37,995 bases of DNA from an uncultured Pseudomonadota bacterium (GCA_937891735.1 CALAGR010000259.1:1-37995), one strand, 5' to 3'; positions 16,146 through 24,759 are shown, numbered from the stretch's first letter. Translations and numbers: made by a program. The notes: generated by a model from the letters alone, not told the origin.

Positions 16146-16858
16146 GCGTCGTCCTCGTCACCGGAGGCACCCGGGGCATCGGGCGCGCCATCGCCGACGG
16201 CTTCGCGGCCAGGGGGCACGTCGTCGCCGTCGTGGCGCGCACAGAGGTCCCCGACTGCCCTCACGCGCAGCTCCAGGGGGACCTGCGGGACCCCGAGGTC
16301 TGCGCCGCGGTGGTGGACGCGGTGGTGGAGCGGCTCGGAGCTCTGGACGTGCTCGTGAACAACGCTGGAGGCTCCCCCTTCGCGGACGCCGCCACCGCCT
16401 CGGCCCGGTTCAGCACCAAGATCGTGACCCTCAACCTGCTCGCGCCGCTCTTCATGGCCCAGGCCGCCTACCGGCACATGCGCGCACGGGGCGGCGTGAT
16501 CATCAACGTGGCCAGCGTGAGCGGGCTGCGGGCGTCCCCGGGCACGGCGGCCTACGGCGCCGCCAAGGCGGGGCTGCTCAACCTCACGAAGAGCCTCGCC
16601 ATCGAGTGGGCGCCGGACGTGCGCGTCTGCGCCGTGAGTCCTGGACTGGTCGCCACCGAGGACGCCATGTCCCACTACCCGGACCCGGCCGCCATCGCCG
16701 CCACGGTCCCCCTGGGGCGGTTCGCGACCCCCCAGGACGTCGCCAACGCCTGCGTGTGGCTCGCCTCGCCGGAAGCGGCGTACGCCACCGGAAACAACCT
16801 CGTGCTCGACGGAGGCGGCGACTGGCCGGCCTTCCTTCGACCTGGAGTGAGCAAGTGA
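16142..16858 (+). CDS. SDR oxidoreductase (Rv3549c-like position)
   Basis: This 238-residue classical SDR has the glycine motif VTGGTRGIGRAI, LVNNAGGSPFADA, INVASVSGLRASPGTAAYGAAKAG (active-site Ser, Tyr and Lys all present) and ATGNNLVLDGGGDWPAF at the C-terminus. The start is GTG 16142, overlapping ipdF by 4 bases. In mycobacteria two SDR genes (Rv3548c and Rv3549c) lie beside echA20-ipdABC; this gene and the next look like their counterparts. The substrate, probably a hydroxyacyl-CoA from the C/D rings, is not known from the sequence. Confidence 0.85.
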   Translation: MSVVLVTGGTRGIGRAIADGFAARGHVVAVVARTEVPDCPHAQLQGDLRDPEVCAAVVDAVVERLGALDVLVNNAGGSPFADAATASARFSTKIVTLNLLAPLFMAQAAYRHMRARGGVIINVASVSGLRASPGTAAYGAAKAGLLNLTKSLAIEWAPDVRVCAVSPGLVATEDAMSHYPDPAAIAATVPLGRFATPQDVANACVWLASPEAAYATGNNLVLDGGGDWPAFLRPGVSK

Positions 16859-17754
16859 TCTGCGAAGGACGCGTCGTCATCGTCACAGGAGCGGGAGCGG
16901 GCATCGGCCGCGCTCACGCAGAGGCCTTCGCCGCCGCCGGGGCCAAGGTCGTCGTCAACGACATCGGCACCTCGGGTGCTGGGGAGGGCAGCTCCGACGG
17001 GCCCGCCACCCGCGTGGCCGAGGCCATCGTCGCTTCGGGCGGCGTGGCGATCGCGTCGACCCACGACATCGCCGACTGGGACGCCGCAGGTGCGCTCGTG
17101 AAGCTCGCCATCGACACCTTCGGCGGGCTGGACGTGGTGGTCAACAACGCCGGGATCCTGCGGGACCGCATGTTCGTGTCCGCCACCGTGGACGAGTGGG
17201 ACGCCGTCATGCGCGTGCACCTGCGCGGCCACTTCTGCGTAAGCCGGCACGCGGGCGGGTACTGGCGGAACGAGGCGAAGGCCGGGCGCATGCCCGACGC
17301 GCGCATCATCAACACCTCCTCCGGCGCGGGGATCCAGGGCAGCGTGGGGCAGGCCGCGTACAGCACGGCCAAGGGCGGCATCGCCTCACTCACGCTCGTG
17401 CAGGCGGCGGAGCTGCGGCGCTACGGGGTCACCTCCAACGCCATCGCCCCCGCGGCTCGCACCCGCATGACCGAGGGGCCCTTCGCCGCGATGATGCAGA
17501 AGCCAGAAGACGGCTTCGACGCCTGGGCGCCGGAGAACATCAGCCCCCTCGTCGTCTGGCTCGGTTCGACCGTGAGCGCAGATGTTACGGGTCGGATGTT
17601 CGAGCTGCAGGGCGGCACCATCCGCCTCATGGACGGTTGGCACCCCGGGCCGGACGCAACCCTGCCCCGCCGCTGGCAGCCTGCCGAGATCGGTGACGCT
17701 GTCGCCTCCCTCATCGCCCAGGCCGCCACCCCCGCCCCCGTCTACGGAGCCTGA
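16855..17754 (+). CDS. SDR oxidoreductase (Rv3548c-like, about 300 residues)
   Basis: This 299-residue SDR starts VICEGRVVIVTGAGAGIGRA, followed by VVVNDIGTSGAGEGSSDGPA, VNNAGILRDRMF, INTSSGAGIQGSVGQAAYS then TAKGG (Ser, Tyr and Lys conserved), and a long C-terminal part rich in Pro and Trp. CEGRVVIVTGAG and the 300-residue length match the mycobacterial Rv3548c group, related to the 3-hydroxyacyl-CoA dehydrogenase domain of multifunctional enzyme type 2. It probably oxidises a 3-hydroxyacyl-CoA made by one of the crotonases. The GTG start overlaps the previous stop by 4 bases. Confidence 0.85.
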   Translation: MICEGRVVIVTGAGAGIGRAHAEAFAAAGAKVVVNDIGTSGAGEGSSDGPATRVAEAIVASGGVAIASTHDIADWDAAGALVKLAIDTFGGLDVVVNNAGILRDRMFVSATVDEWDAVMRVHLRGHFCVSRHAGGYWRNEAKAGRMPDARIINTSSGAGIQGSVGQAAYSTAKGGIASLTLVQAAELRRYGVTSNAIAPAARTRMTEGPFAAMMQKPEDGFDAWAPENISPLVVWLGSTVSADVTGRMFELQGGTIRLMDGWHPGPDATLPRRWQPAEIGDAVASLIAQAATPAPVYGA

Positions 17755-17758
17755 GCCC

Positions 17759-18871
17759 ATGATGAAGACCAAGCTCGCGAAGGACCTGGGCCTGCAGGTC
17801 CCCGTCTTCGCCTTCACCCGCAGCCCGGAGGTGGTGCTGGCCGTGAGCCGTGGTGGCGGCATGGGGGTGCTCGGGGCGATCAACCTGTCCGCGGAGGAGT
17901 TGGACGAGGCCCTCGCGTGGATCGACGCGCGCATCGACGGCAAGCCCTACGGCGTGGACACGGTCATGCCCATGTCCTACGCGGGGCGGGGTGAGGGCTT
18001 CGACGAGGAGAAGCTCAGATCGATGATCACGCCGGCGCACCACCGCTTCGTCGCGGACCTGTTGAGCACTCACGGCGTGCCCGAGCTCCCGGACAGCTAC
18101 GCCCGCAAGGGGGAGGACCTGCTCGGCTGGAGCCTTGAGCGGGGCAAGGAGCACGTCGAGGTCGCCCTGAAGTACCCCATCGCCCTGATCGCCAACGCGC
18201 TGGGCACGCCGCCCCCCGAGGTCGTGGACCGGGCTCACGCTCACGGCGTCAAGGTCGCGGCGCTGTGCGGCAAGGTCAAGCAGGCCGTGGCCCACAAGGC
18301 GGCGGGCCTCGACATCATCGTGGCCCAGGGCACCGAGGCGGGCGGACACACCGGCGAGGTGGCGGGCATGGTGCTGTGCCCCGAGGTGGTGGACGCGGTG
18401 GGCGACACCCCGGTGCTGATGGCCGGTGGCATCGGCAGCGGCCGCCAGATGGCGGCGGCGCTGGCCCTGGGAGCCCAGGGCGTGTGGACCGGCAGCATCT
18501 GGCTCACCACCGCCGAGCACCAGTCCTACAACCCCGAGATCGTCAACCGGAAGCTCCTCGCCGCGAAGTCCACGGACACGGTGCGCAGCAGGGCCATCTC
18601 GGGCAAGCCGGCGCGCCAGCTGCGCACCGCCTGGACCGAGGCGTGGGAAGCCGAGGGCAGCCCCGGCTACCTGCCCATCCCCTTGATGTGGATGGTTCAG
18701 GCCGAGGCGGTGGAGCGCATCTACCACCACGGCAACGAGGCCCTCGCGGGCACCCCGGTGGGCCAGATCGTGGGCCGGATGAACACCGTGCGTCCCGCCG
18801 GCGAGGTCCTGGCGGACATCGTGGCCGAGTGCGAGCAGCGGCTGGCGTGGCTGGCAGGGCTCGCAGGATGA
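17759..18871 (+). CDS. Second nitronate-monooxygenase-like FMN oxidoreductase
   Basis: This 370-residue flavoprotein of the NMO/2-nitropropane dioxygenase family shows VFAFTRSPEVVLAVSRGGGMGVLG at the start (in place of the IVQxGMGW of IpdC), KVAALCGKVKQAVAHKAAGLD, VAQGTEAGGHTGEVAGMVL (FMN phosphate site), MAGGIGSGRQMAAALALGAQGVWTG and a C-terminal region with PVGQIVGRMNTV. It may be an enoyl or thioester reductase working like IpdC on another intermediate; sequence alone does not tell. ATG 17759 is followed directly by a second ATG at 17762. It overlaps the GMC gene by 4 bases. Confidence 0.85.
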   Translation: MMKTKLAKDLGLQVPVFAFTRSPEVVLAVSRGGGMGVLGAINLSAEELDEALAWIDARIDGKPYGVDTVMPMSYAGRGEGFDEEKLRSMITPAHHRFVADLLSTHGVPELPDSYARKGEDLLGWSLERGKEHVEVALKYPIALIANALGTPPPEVVDRAHAHGVKVAALCGKVKQAVAHKAAGLDIIVAQGTEAGGHTGEVAGMVLCPEVVDAVGDTPVLMAGGIGSGRQMAAALALGAQGVWTGSIWLTTAEHQSYNPEIVNRKLLAAKSTDTVRSRAISGKPARQLRTAWTEAWEAEGSPGYLPIPLMWMVQAEAVERIYHHGNEALAGTPVGQIVGRMNTVRPAGEVLADIVAECEQRLAWLAGLAG

Positions 18872-20475
18872 GCCGCTGGGACTACATCGTCATCGGCGCG
18901 GGCTCGGCCGGAGCCGTGATCGCGGCGCGGCTCAGCGAGGATCCGAGCTGCCGGGTGCTGCTCATCGAGGCGGGCGGAACCGACCGCAAGTACCTGTATC
19001 GAAAGCCCGGAATGATGTCGATCATGCACGTCATCCCCCAGGTGAAGAAGCAGATCGACTGGGGGTACAAGACGGCGCCCCGGCAGGAGACCCTGGGGCG
19101 GCAGTTCCCCTACGTGCGGGGCAAGGCCCTGGGCGGCAGCTCCGCCGTCAACGGCATGGTGTTCGTGCGCGGCAACCGCGCCAACTACGACGACTGGGCC
19201 GCGGACGGCTGCCCCGGCTGGGAGTACGACAGCGTGCTCCCCCACTTCAAGCGCTTCGAGAGCTTCGAGGACGGCGAGTCCGAGTTCCGCGGTGGCAGCG
19301 GGCCCATCAAGGTCACCCGCCCCAAGAAGATCGACCCCGTCAGCGATCTGTTCCAGACCGCCTGCGCCGCCACCACGGGCTGCGCCATCACCCCGGACTA
19401 CAACGCGGGCGAACAGGAGGGGGTCGGGCTCTTCCAGGCGTCCTGCGCCGACGGCGTGCGGCAGAGCACCTCGGAGTGCTACCTGCATCCCAACCTGGGC
19501 CGGCCCAACCTGGACCTGGTGAGCGAAGCCCTCGTGGATCGGGTGGTCATCGAGGGGGGGCGCGCCACCGGCGTCGTGTACCGCAAGGGCAGCAAGGAGG
19601 TCACGGCCAGCGCCAGCGCCGAGGTGATCGTGTGCGCGGGGGCCGTGGGCACGCCGCCGATCCTGATGCGCTCGGGCATCGGTCCGGCCGCCGATCTGGC
19701 CGCGTTGGACATCGACGTGGTGGCCGATCTGCCGGTGGGCAGGAACCTGCACGACCACCTCTTCGTGCCCATGACCTTCGTGGCCCCCAACGGCACCCAC
19801 ACCGGCACGGCGCGCCACTTCTTCGGCGCGATGATCAAGGAGACCCTGTTCGGCGGCACCTGGTTCGGGCGGTCCGTGTTCGACGTGGTGGCCTTCCTCA
19901 AGCTGGAGGCCACGTCCCGGCTCCCGGATCTGCAGATCCACGTGCTGCCCTGGGCCTACCCGTCCCCCAACCGGGACGACGACACGGTGCGCCCCGTCGT
20001 GGACACCCGTCCGGCCCTCACGGTGCAGCCCACCCTCATCTACCCCAAGAGCCGCGGCGAGCTCCGCATCACCAGCAAGGACCCGGAGGCCGCTCCGTTC
20101 ATCGATCCCGGGTACCTGTCGGCGCCCGAGGACATCGAGGTGCTCATGAAGGGCATCGCCCTGTGCCGTGAGATCATGGCTCACGGCTCGATCCGCGACG
20201 AGATCGCCATGGAGTTGCATCCCGGGCAGGGCTACTTCGACGCGGCCGCGATGCGCCGTGAGCTGCCCAACCGCGTGGCGACGGTCTACCACCCCGTCGG
20301 CACGGCCCGGATGGGGAGCGACGAGCGCGCGGTGGTGGACCCCACCCTGAAGGTGCGCGGCATCCAGGGGCTGCGGGTCGCCGACGCCTCGATCATGCCC
20401 AGCGTCACGGGGGGCAACACCAACGCGCCCTGCATCATGATCGGCGAGATGGCGGCGTCGCTCATTCGGGGCTGA
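18868..20475 (+). CDS. GMC-family FAD oxidoreductase (choline-dehydrogenase-like)
   Basis: This 535-residue GMC oxidoreductase has the dinucleotide motif YIVIGAGSAGAVIAARL then VLLIEAGG, the GMC signature RGKALGGSSAVNGMVFVRG, the second signature GAVGTPPILMRSGIGP and the C-terminal pair VYHPVGTARMG (catalytic His) and GNTNAPCIMIGEMAA (Asn). It oxidises a primary or secondary alcohol with FAD. Candidates by context are a side-chain (C26/C27) alcohol or a 3-hydroxyl group, but it is the choline/alkanol-dehydrogenase type and not the ChoD cholesterol-oxidase type. It is the last gene of the core operon; the next gene is on the opposite strand and ends 15 bases away. Confidence 0.88.
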   Translation: MSRWDYIVIGAGSAGAVIAARLSEDPSCRVLLIEAGGTDRKYLYRKPGMMSIMHVIPQVKKQIDWGYKTAPRQETLGRQFPYVRGKALGGSSAVNGMVFVRGNRANYDDWAADGCPGWEYDSVLPHFKRFESFEDGESEFRGGSGPIKVTRPKKIDPVSDLFQTACAATTGCAITPDYNAGEQEGVGLFQASCADGVRQSTSECYLHPNLGRPNLDLVSEALVDRVVIEGGRATGVVYRKGSKEVTASASAEVIVCAGAVGTPPILMRSGIGPAADLAALDIDVVADLPVGRNLHDHLFVPMTFVAPNGTHTGTARHFFGAMIKETLFGGTWFGRSVFDVVAFLKLEATSRLPDLQIHVLPWAYPSPNRDDDTVRPVVDTRPALTVQPTLIYPKSRGELRITSKDPEAAPFIDPGYLSAPEDIEVLMKGIALCREIMAHGSIRDEIAMELHPGQGYFDAAAMRRELPNRVATVYHPVGTARMGSDERAVVDPTLKVRGIQGLRVADASIMPSVTGGNTNAPCIMIGEMAASLIRG

Positions 20476-20490
20476 GGAGCTCCGAGACCC

Positions 20491-23133
20491 TCACGCTGCG
20501 CCGGACGGTTCCCGACGAAGGCCCGGGGGCCGAATCGGGACCACCGGCGTCGCCGCCTTGCCCGACGTCGGCGGCCGGAGGCGGCGCACCTGCAGTCCGA
20601 GGCCTGCGAGCACTGGATCGAGGGTCCCGTTCGAGACGCCGCAGCGGCTCGCGAGCTCGGCCATCGGCGGCTCGGGGAGACCGGACCCGTCGTCCAGGGG
20701 CGCGAAGTACAGCTCCAGCGCCCTCAGGACACGGGGGATCCGGGCCGACATGTCCAGCAGGGCCTGCTGTCGAGAGCGGGACAGAGCCTCCCACGGGGTC
20801 GGGTCCTGGGCCACCTCGTGGTGAAACAGTCGCGCGGCGTACTGCACGATGAGGTTCTCGACGGCCAGCAGGCTGGTGGGGTTGCCGTCGGTCTTGGCCC
20901 CCTGCGGACGGCCGGCTCGCCCGGCCTCCGCTCTCAGCACCCCGTCCACGTGCCACAGGGTGTGGTCACGGTCCTCCTCCAGGACCGTGCCGACGAGGCG
21001 ATCTCGGACCGTCACCAGCAGGGGCCAGTCCAGCATCGAACAGAACCTCTCGGAGGCCGCGAGCCATTGGAGCTCGTGCCAGTCTGCGTGCAGCTCGAGC
21101 TGATCGGGAGGGGGCAGGGCGGCCCGGTCGTACTGGGTGCGGTGGGCCAGCTGGCTCATGTCCAGCACCGCCTCGACGGAGCGCGCGCCGTGGTGGTACC
21201 GCCGGGTGTGCAGCAAGGCCCGCAGCACGCCGGGATCGACCTGCAGCTCCGGCGGATCCCCCGGCGCGAAGAGCTGCTGGGCGTCCGACCGGTTCTCGAG
21301 CAGCTGGCGGATCAGCACCGCGCGACGCAGGGGGTAGGCGCAGTCATCGAGGCCCGTGGGGTCGGGGCCGAGGACGTCGATCCGGCCGCGAAGCCGGCTC
21401 GCGAAGTCCGGCCCCTTGGCCAGCACGAACGCGGGCGAGTCCTTGAGGAAGTCTGCGTACCGGTGGGCGGTGCTCCCCGCCATGACCAGCACCAGCGGGG
21501 TACCCAGGGGGTGATCCCCACCGGCGTCGCGGAACACGCCGTCCTGCATCGGAGCGAGCAGCATGCGCAGCCACCCCAGCGGCTTCCCCTGGAGCGGCGC
21601 GTCGAACTCGTCGAGGAAGACGAACGGCACCTTGCCGAGCAGGTGGGCGTCGCGGATCCGGTGAAAGGCGGTGACGAGGTCCGAGTAGGCCGTCATCTGC
21701 GACAGGTTGAACTCGAGCATGTCCAGCTGTCGGTGGTCGCTGACGGCGTTCTTGATCTGGCGGGCCGCGAAGGACTTGCCCGATCCGGGGGGGCCGAGCA
21801 CCGCGATGCTCACCGGGCGCCCCGGCGACGGCCGACTCAGATACTCCCGCAGGATGTTCGCGGTGGCGTTGAGCGCCTCGATCTCCGTCCGGTCGAAGGT
21901 GAGCAGCCTTCCGAACCGCCCGCGGGGCACCGCGTCCAGCAGGCTGCTCTCCGCCTTGATGACGAACTCCTCCGCCGCGTAGCCCACGCGGCCCGTCGTC
22001 AGGTGCCGGAGGATCTGCCACCCGACGGGGCTCTCGAGCGGACGCCCATCGACCGTGGGGGAGAGCTGCCGGCCGGCATCGGGCGACGGCACGGGCACCA
22101 TCCGGAACACCTCGACCCGGCACGCGGGACACGCCAGCTCGGGCTTGCGTCGGCTCAATGTGCGCTCCTCCGCGCTCCAGCGGAGCCCGCAGGACACCAG
22201 GCATCGGGCAGCGGCCAGCCCCCGCAACGCGGCCTCCACGGGGAGCTCCCGGCCGCGCTCACCGGCCAGGCCCGTCGCCAGGGCGCTCTGGAGCCCCCAC
22301 ACGGGGGTGGAGTGGTGGTTCTGGGTGCGCCCCTCGGCGGCGAAGTCCCCCTCCAGGCGCTCGGGATCGAGCACCAGGTGCGCGCGGTCTCCCTGGACGA
22401 CGACCACCCCGTCGGAGCCGAACTTCACCACCACGGTCGAGGCGGCGCTCAGACGGACCAGCGCCTCTGCACTGCCCAGCTCCACCAGCAGGTCCTGGGC
22501 CGAGTGCTCCCAGGACAGGTGCCTGCTGATGTCGACGTCGCGCTGGGCGCGCAGGGTCTCGGCATCGACCACGACGGTCAGCCGCTCGCCGTGCTCGCGC
22601 AGGAGCGTGCGCGCCAGGGGATCGTCCCACCAGTGCTGGTCCTCCTCGGAGGACCGAAGGGCCGTGTTGAGCACCACCCGCGGCCGGTCCCGGAGCAGGC
22701 GCTCCCACAGGGCCCTCGCCCGGGTCGAAAACCCGAGGCCGAGGTGCATCAGGATCAGCACATCCACGGGGCGGGACGGCCCCCGTTCAGGCCAGTCCAG
22801 CGCATCCACCACATCGAGCGCGCCCTCCGCCGGCTCCAGGAAGCCCAGCCGGTCGTCGATCACGTACCGGTCCGGCGCCCCATCGCGGATCAAGCGCGCG
22901 CGGGACTGCAGCACGGCCCACTCGGTGCCGTCTGCCCGGCGGGCGGCCGGCCCGACGACACAGGCATCCCCCCAGCGCTCTCGCGCCAGTTCCTCCATCA
23001 GCCAGGCGCCCCCGCGCATCACAGCGTCGGCCCAGGCCGCCGAGCGGCGCCAGGGACGATCCGGATCGGGAGCGACCGGACACATGAACATGTCCCGCGT
23101 CACGTCCCCGGCGACCACCATCAAGCGCTTCAT
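20491..23133 (-). CDS. Multidomain AAA ATPase with degenerate PfkB-like N-domain and RyR-like C-domain
   Basis: This 880-residue protein starts at ATG 23133, with GAGAGG about 6 bases upstream; an ATG at 23172 is less likely. Residues 1-320 look like a ribokinase/PfkB fold: VVAGDVTRD near the start, VVVKFGSDGVVVVQGD at 233-248 and the helix LQSALATGL. The catalytic GAGD loop is replaced by HHSTPVWG, so kinase activity is doubtful. A CPAC pair follows near 335. Residues 440-590 form an AAA core: Walker A GPPGSGKS (447-454), Walker B FVFLDEFD (504-511) and a sensor segment VLVMAGST. Residues 756-808 (HHEVAQDPTPWEAL and neighbours) resemble a RyR domain, and 824-852 look like a helix-turn-helix. 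Function unknown; a nucleotide-sensing or conflict-related ATPase is an inference. Confidence 0.75.
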   Translation of the reverse strand: MKRLMVVAGDVTRDMFMCPVAPDPDRPWRRSAAWADAVMRGGAWLMEELARERWGDACVVGPAARRADGTEWAVLQSRARLIRDGAPDRYVIDDRLGFLEPAEGALDVVDALDWPERGPSRPVDVLILMHLGLGFSTRARALWERLLRDRPRVVLNTALRSSEEDQHWWDDPLARTLLREHGERLTVVVDAETLRAQRDVDISRHLSWEHSAQDLLVELGSAEALVRLSAASTVVVKFGSDGVVVVQGDRAHLVLDPERLEGDFAAEGRTQNHHSTPVWGLQSALATGLAGERGRELPVEAALRGLAAARCLVSCGLRWSAEERTLSRRKPELACPACRVEVFRMVPVPSPDAGRQLSPTVDGRPLESPVGWQILRHLTTGRVGYAAEEFVIKAESSLLDAVPRGRFGRLLTFDRTEIEALNATANILREYLSRPSPGRPVSIAVLGPPGSGKSFAARQIKNAVSDHRQLDMLEFNLSQMTAYSDLVTAFHRIRDAHLLGKVPFVFLDEFDAPLQGKPLGWLRMLLAPMQDGVFRDAGGDHPLGTPLVLVMAGSTAHRYADFLKDSPAFVLAKGPDFASRLRGRIDVLGPDPTGLDDCAYPLRRAVLIRQLLENRSDAQQLFAPGDPPELQVDPGVLRALLHTRRYHHGARSVEAVLDMSQLAHRTQYDRAALPPPDQLELHADWHELQWLAASERFCSMLDWPLLVTVRDRLVGTVLEEDRDHTLWHVDGVLRAEAGRAGRPQGAKTDGNPTSLLAVENLIVQYAARLFHHEVAQDPTPWEALSRSRQQALLDMSARIPRVLRALELYFAPLDDGSGLPEPPMAELASRCGVSNGTLDPVLAGLGLQVRRLRPPTSGKAATPVVPIRPPGLRREPSGAA

Positions 23134-23433
23134 CGGTGCCTCTCGAGCGGATTCGAGCCAAGGTCGCTGCACGGTCCGTGCCGAGCGGTCGCGGCGGACC
23201 GGGATCCGCTCGCGTCGCCCCTCTCACGTGCGCGCCGGGCCCCCTCCCTCGGGCAGATCCCACCCCGTGGCGTGCACAAACGCGCAGGCCTTCCCCCTCT
23301 CCGTGTGACCTCGCTCGCCGGTCTTGGGAAGACGGACGGATCGCTCGACCAGCAGGGGTGATACAAGGGCGCCTCCTCGTCCACGCTGGAGCTGGCCATC
23401 TCTCGACCTCGCGCAATCCTCGTCGGCGTTCTC
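23134..23433. other. Intergenic region before hflX, with uncertain hflX start
   Basis: Two divergent genes start from this stretch. The last 72 bases (23362-23433) continue the hflX frame without a stop and encode an HflX-like strand (AILVGVLVPG). TGATACAAG at 23359-23367 resembles an extended -10 box and would give a short leader. In the remaining roughly 225 bases I see no gene, repeat or clear hairpin. Confidence 0.5.
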
Positions 23434-24759
23434 GTGCCCGGCCGCGCTCAAAGCGACCTCGACGCGAGCCTGGATGAACTCGGCCGCCTCTGCGACACCC
23501 TGGGCATCGAGCCCGTGGGGCGGCTGATCCAGCGCCGGGCGAACCTGCGCGGGGCGCGCCTGCTGGGCGGTGGGCGCCTCAAGGAGCTCGCCGAGTGGAC
23601 CGGGGGAACCGGCCTGGTGGAGCGCGGACCGCCGGACAAGCAGAAGAAGGTGGCGACCGGCGACTTCAGCGAGCCCTTCGAGGAGGACGACGACGAGGAG
23701 GACTCGGGCAGCGCCGAGGCGCCTGGAGAGCGGGCGGACACGGTGGTCGTGGACCACGAGCTCACGCCGAGCCAGCTGCGCAACCTCAAGGCCGCCACCG
23801 ACGCGGAGGTGCTCGACCGCAACGGCGTGATCATCGAGATCTTCCACTCCCGGGCGAAGTCCGTGGAGGCCCGGCTGCAGGTCGAGCTGGCCCGCCTGCA
23901 GTACCTGGCCCCCCGGCTGCGGGAGCTCGGGGGACCGTCCGAGCGCCAGCGCGGCGGCATCGGCGGCAAGGGACAGGGCGAGACGGCGCTGGAGCTGGGG
24001 CGACGCGAGGTCCGCGACCGCATCGCCGAGATCCGCAAGGAGCTCAAGGCCGTCGAAGGCACCCAGAGCGTGCGCCGGGAGGCCCGCACCAACGTGCGTC
24101 AGGTCGCCCTGGTGGGCTACACCAACGCCGGCAAGTCCTCGCTCATGCGCGGCCTCACCGGCGCGGAGCCCTACGTCGCCAACCAGCTGTTCGCGACGCT
24201 GGACACCACCGTGCGCCGGCTGTCGCCCAAGGCGACCCCCGCGATCCTGGTGACGGACACGGTCGGCTTCATCAAGGACCTCCCCCACAGCCTCGTGGCC
24301 TCCTTCCGAAGCACCCTGGATGCGGCGCTGGAGGCCGGGCTGCTGCTGCACGTGGTGGACGCCGCGGATCCGACGTGGCCGGCCCAGGAGGAGGTCACCA
24401 GCGCCGTCCTGAAGGAGATCGGCGCCGACGTGATCCCTCGGGTGCTGGTCTTCAACAAGTGCGACCGCCTCAGCCCCGAGGAGGAGGCCCTGCTCCTCGA
24501 GCAGCGGCCCGACGCCTGGTTCACCGCGGCCCACGACCCCGCCCGCCTGGCCACGCTGCACGCCCGGGTGGTGCGGTGGTTCACGGAACGGGACCCCGAG
24601 TTCGAGCTGTTCGTGCCCTGGTCGAAGGCTGCGGTGATGGGCCAGGTACACGGGGGCACCACGGTGGTGGCCGAGGAATTCGAGGACGACGGTGTGCGCT
24701 ACCGCCTTCGAGCCCCCGAGGCCGTCTTCGAGCGGCTTCTGGCCGCCGCGACCGCCTGA
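23434..24759 (+). CDS. hflX: Ribosome-associated GTPase HflX
   Basis: From GTG 23434 this gives 441 residues. HflX splits or rescues stalled ribosomes. The HflX domain shows GARLLGGGRLKELAEW, VVVDHELTPSQLRNL, VLDRNGVIIEIFHSRAKSVEARLQVELA and GKGQGETALELGRR. The GTPase domain has G1 GYTNAGKSS (228-236), G3 DTVGFIKDLPHSLVASF (from 275) and G4 NKCD (341-344). An insertion at about 62-102 contains the acidic run EPFEEDDDEED, absent from typical HflX. The conserved N-terminal strand AILVGVLVPG is encoded upstream of 23434 in the same frame, back to a TGA at 23359, yet only CTG (23386, 23392) or ATC codons are available as starts. The real start is therefore probably non-AUG. Confidence 0.9.
   Translation: MPGRAQSDLDASLDELGRLCDTLGIEPVGRLIQRRANLRGARLLGGGRLKELAEWTGGTGLVERGPPDKQKKVATGDFSEPFEEDDDEEDSGSAEAPGERADTVVVDHELTPSQLRNLKAATDAEVLDRNGVIIEIFHSRAKSVEARLQVELARLQYLAPRLRELGGPSERQRGGIGGKGQGETALELGRREVRDRIAEIRKELKAVEGTQSVRREARTNVRQVALVGYTNAGKSSLMRGLTGAEPYVANQLFATLDTTVRRLSPKATPAILVTDTVGFIKDLPHSLVASFRSTLDAALEAGLLLHVVDAADPTWPAQEEVTSAVLKEIGADVIPRVLVFNKCDRLSPEEEALLLEQRPDAWFTAAHDPARLATLHARVVRWFTERDPEFELFVPWSKAAVMGQVHGGTTVVAEEFEDDGVRYRLRAPEAVFERLLAAATA

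Noticed and set aside
18868..20475. Cholesterol oxidase ChoD
   Set aside because: The FAD motif and C-terminus are of the choline-dehydrogenase type, so only a general GMC call is supported.
23088..23100. GAACATGTCC, similar to half of the operator, inside the AAA gene
   Set aside because: The second half does not match GTTNNA and the gene is not steroid-related.
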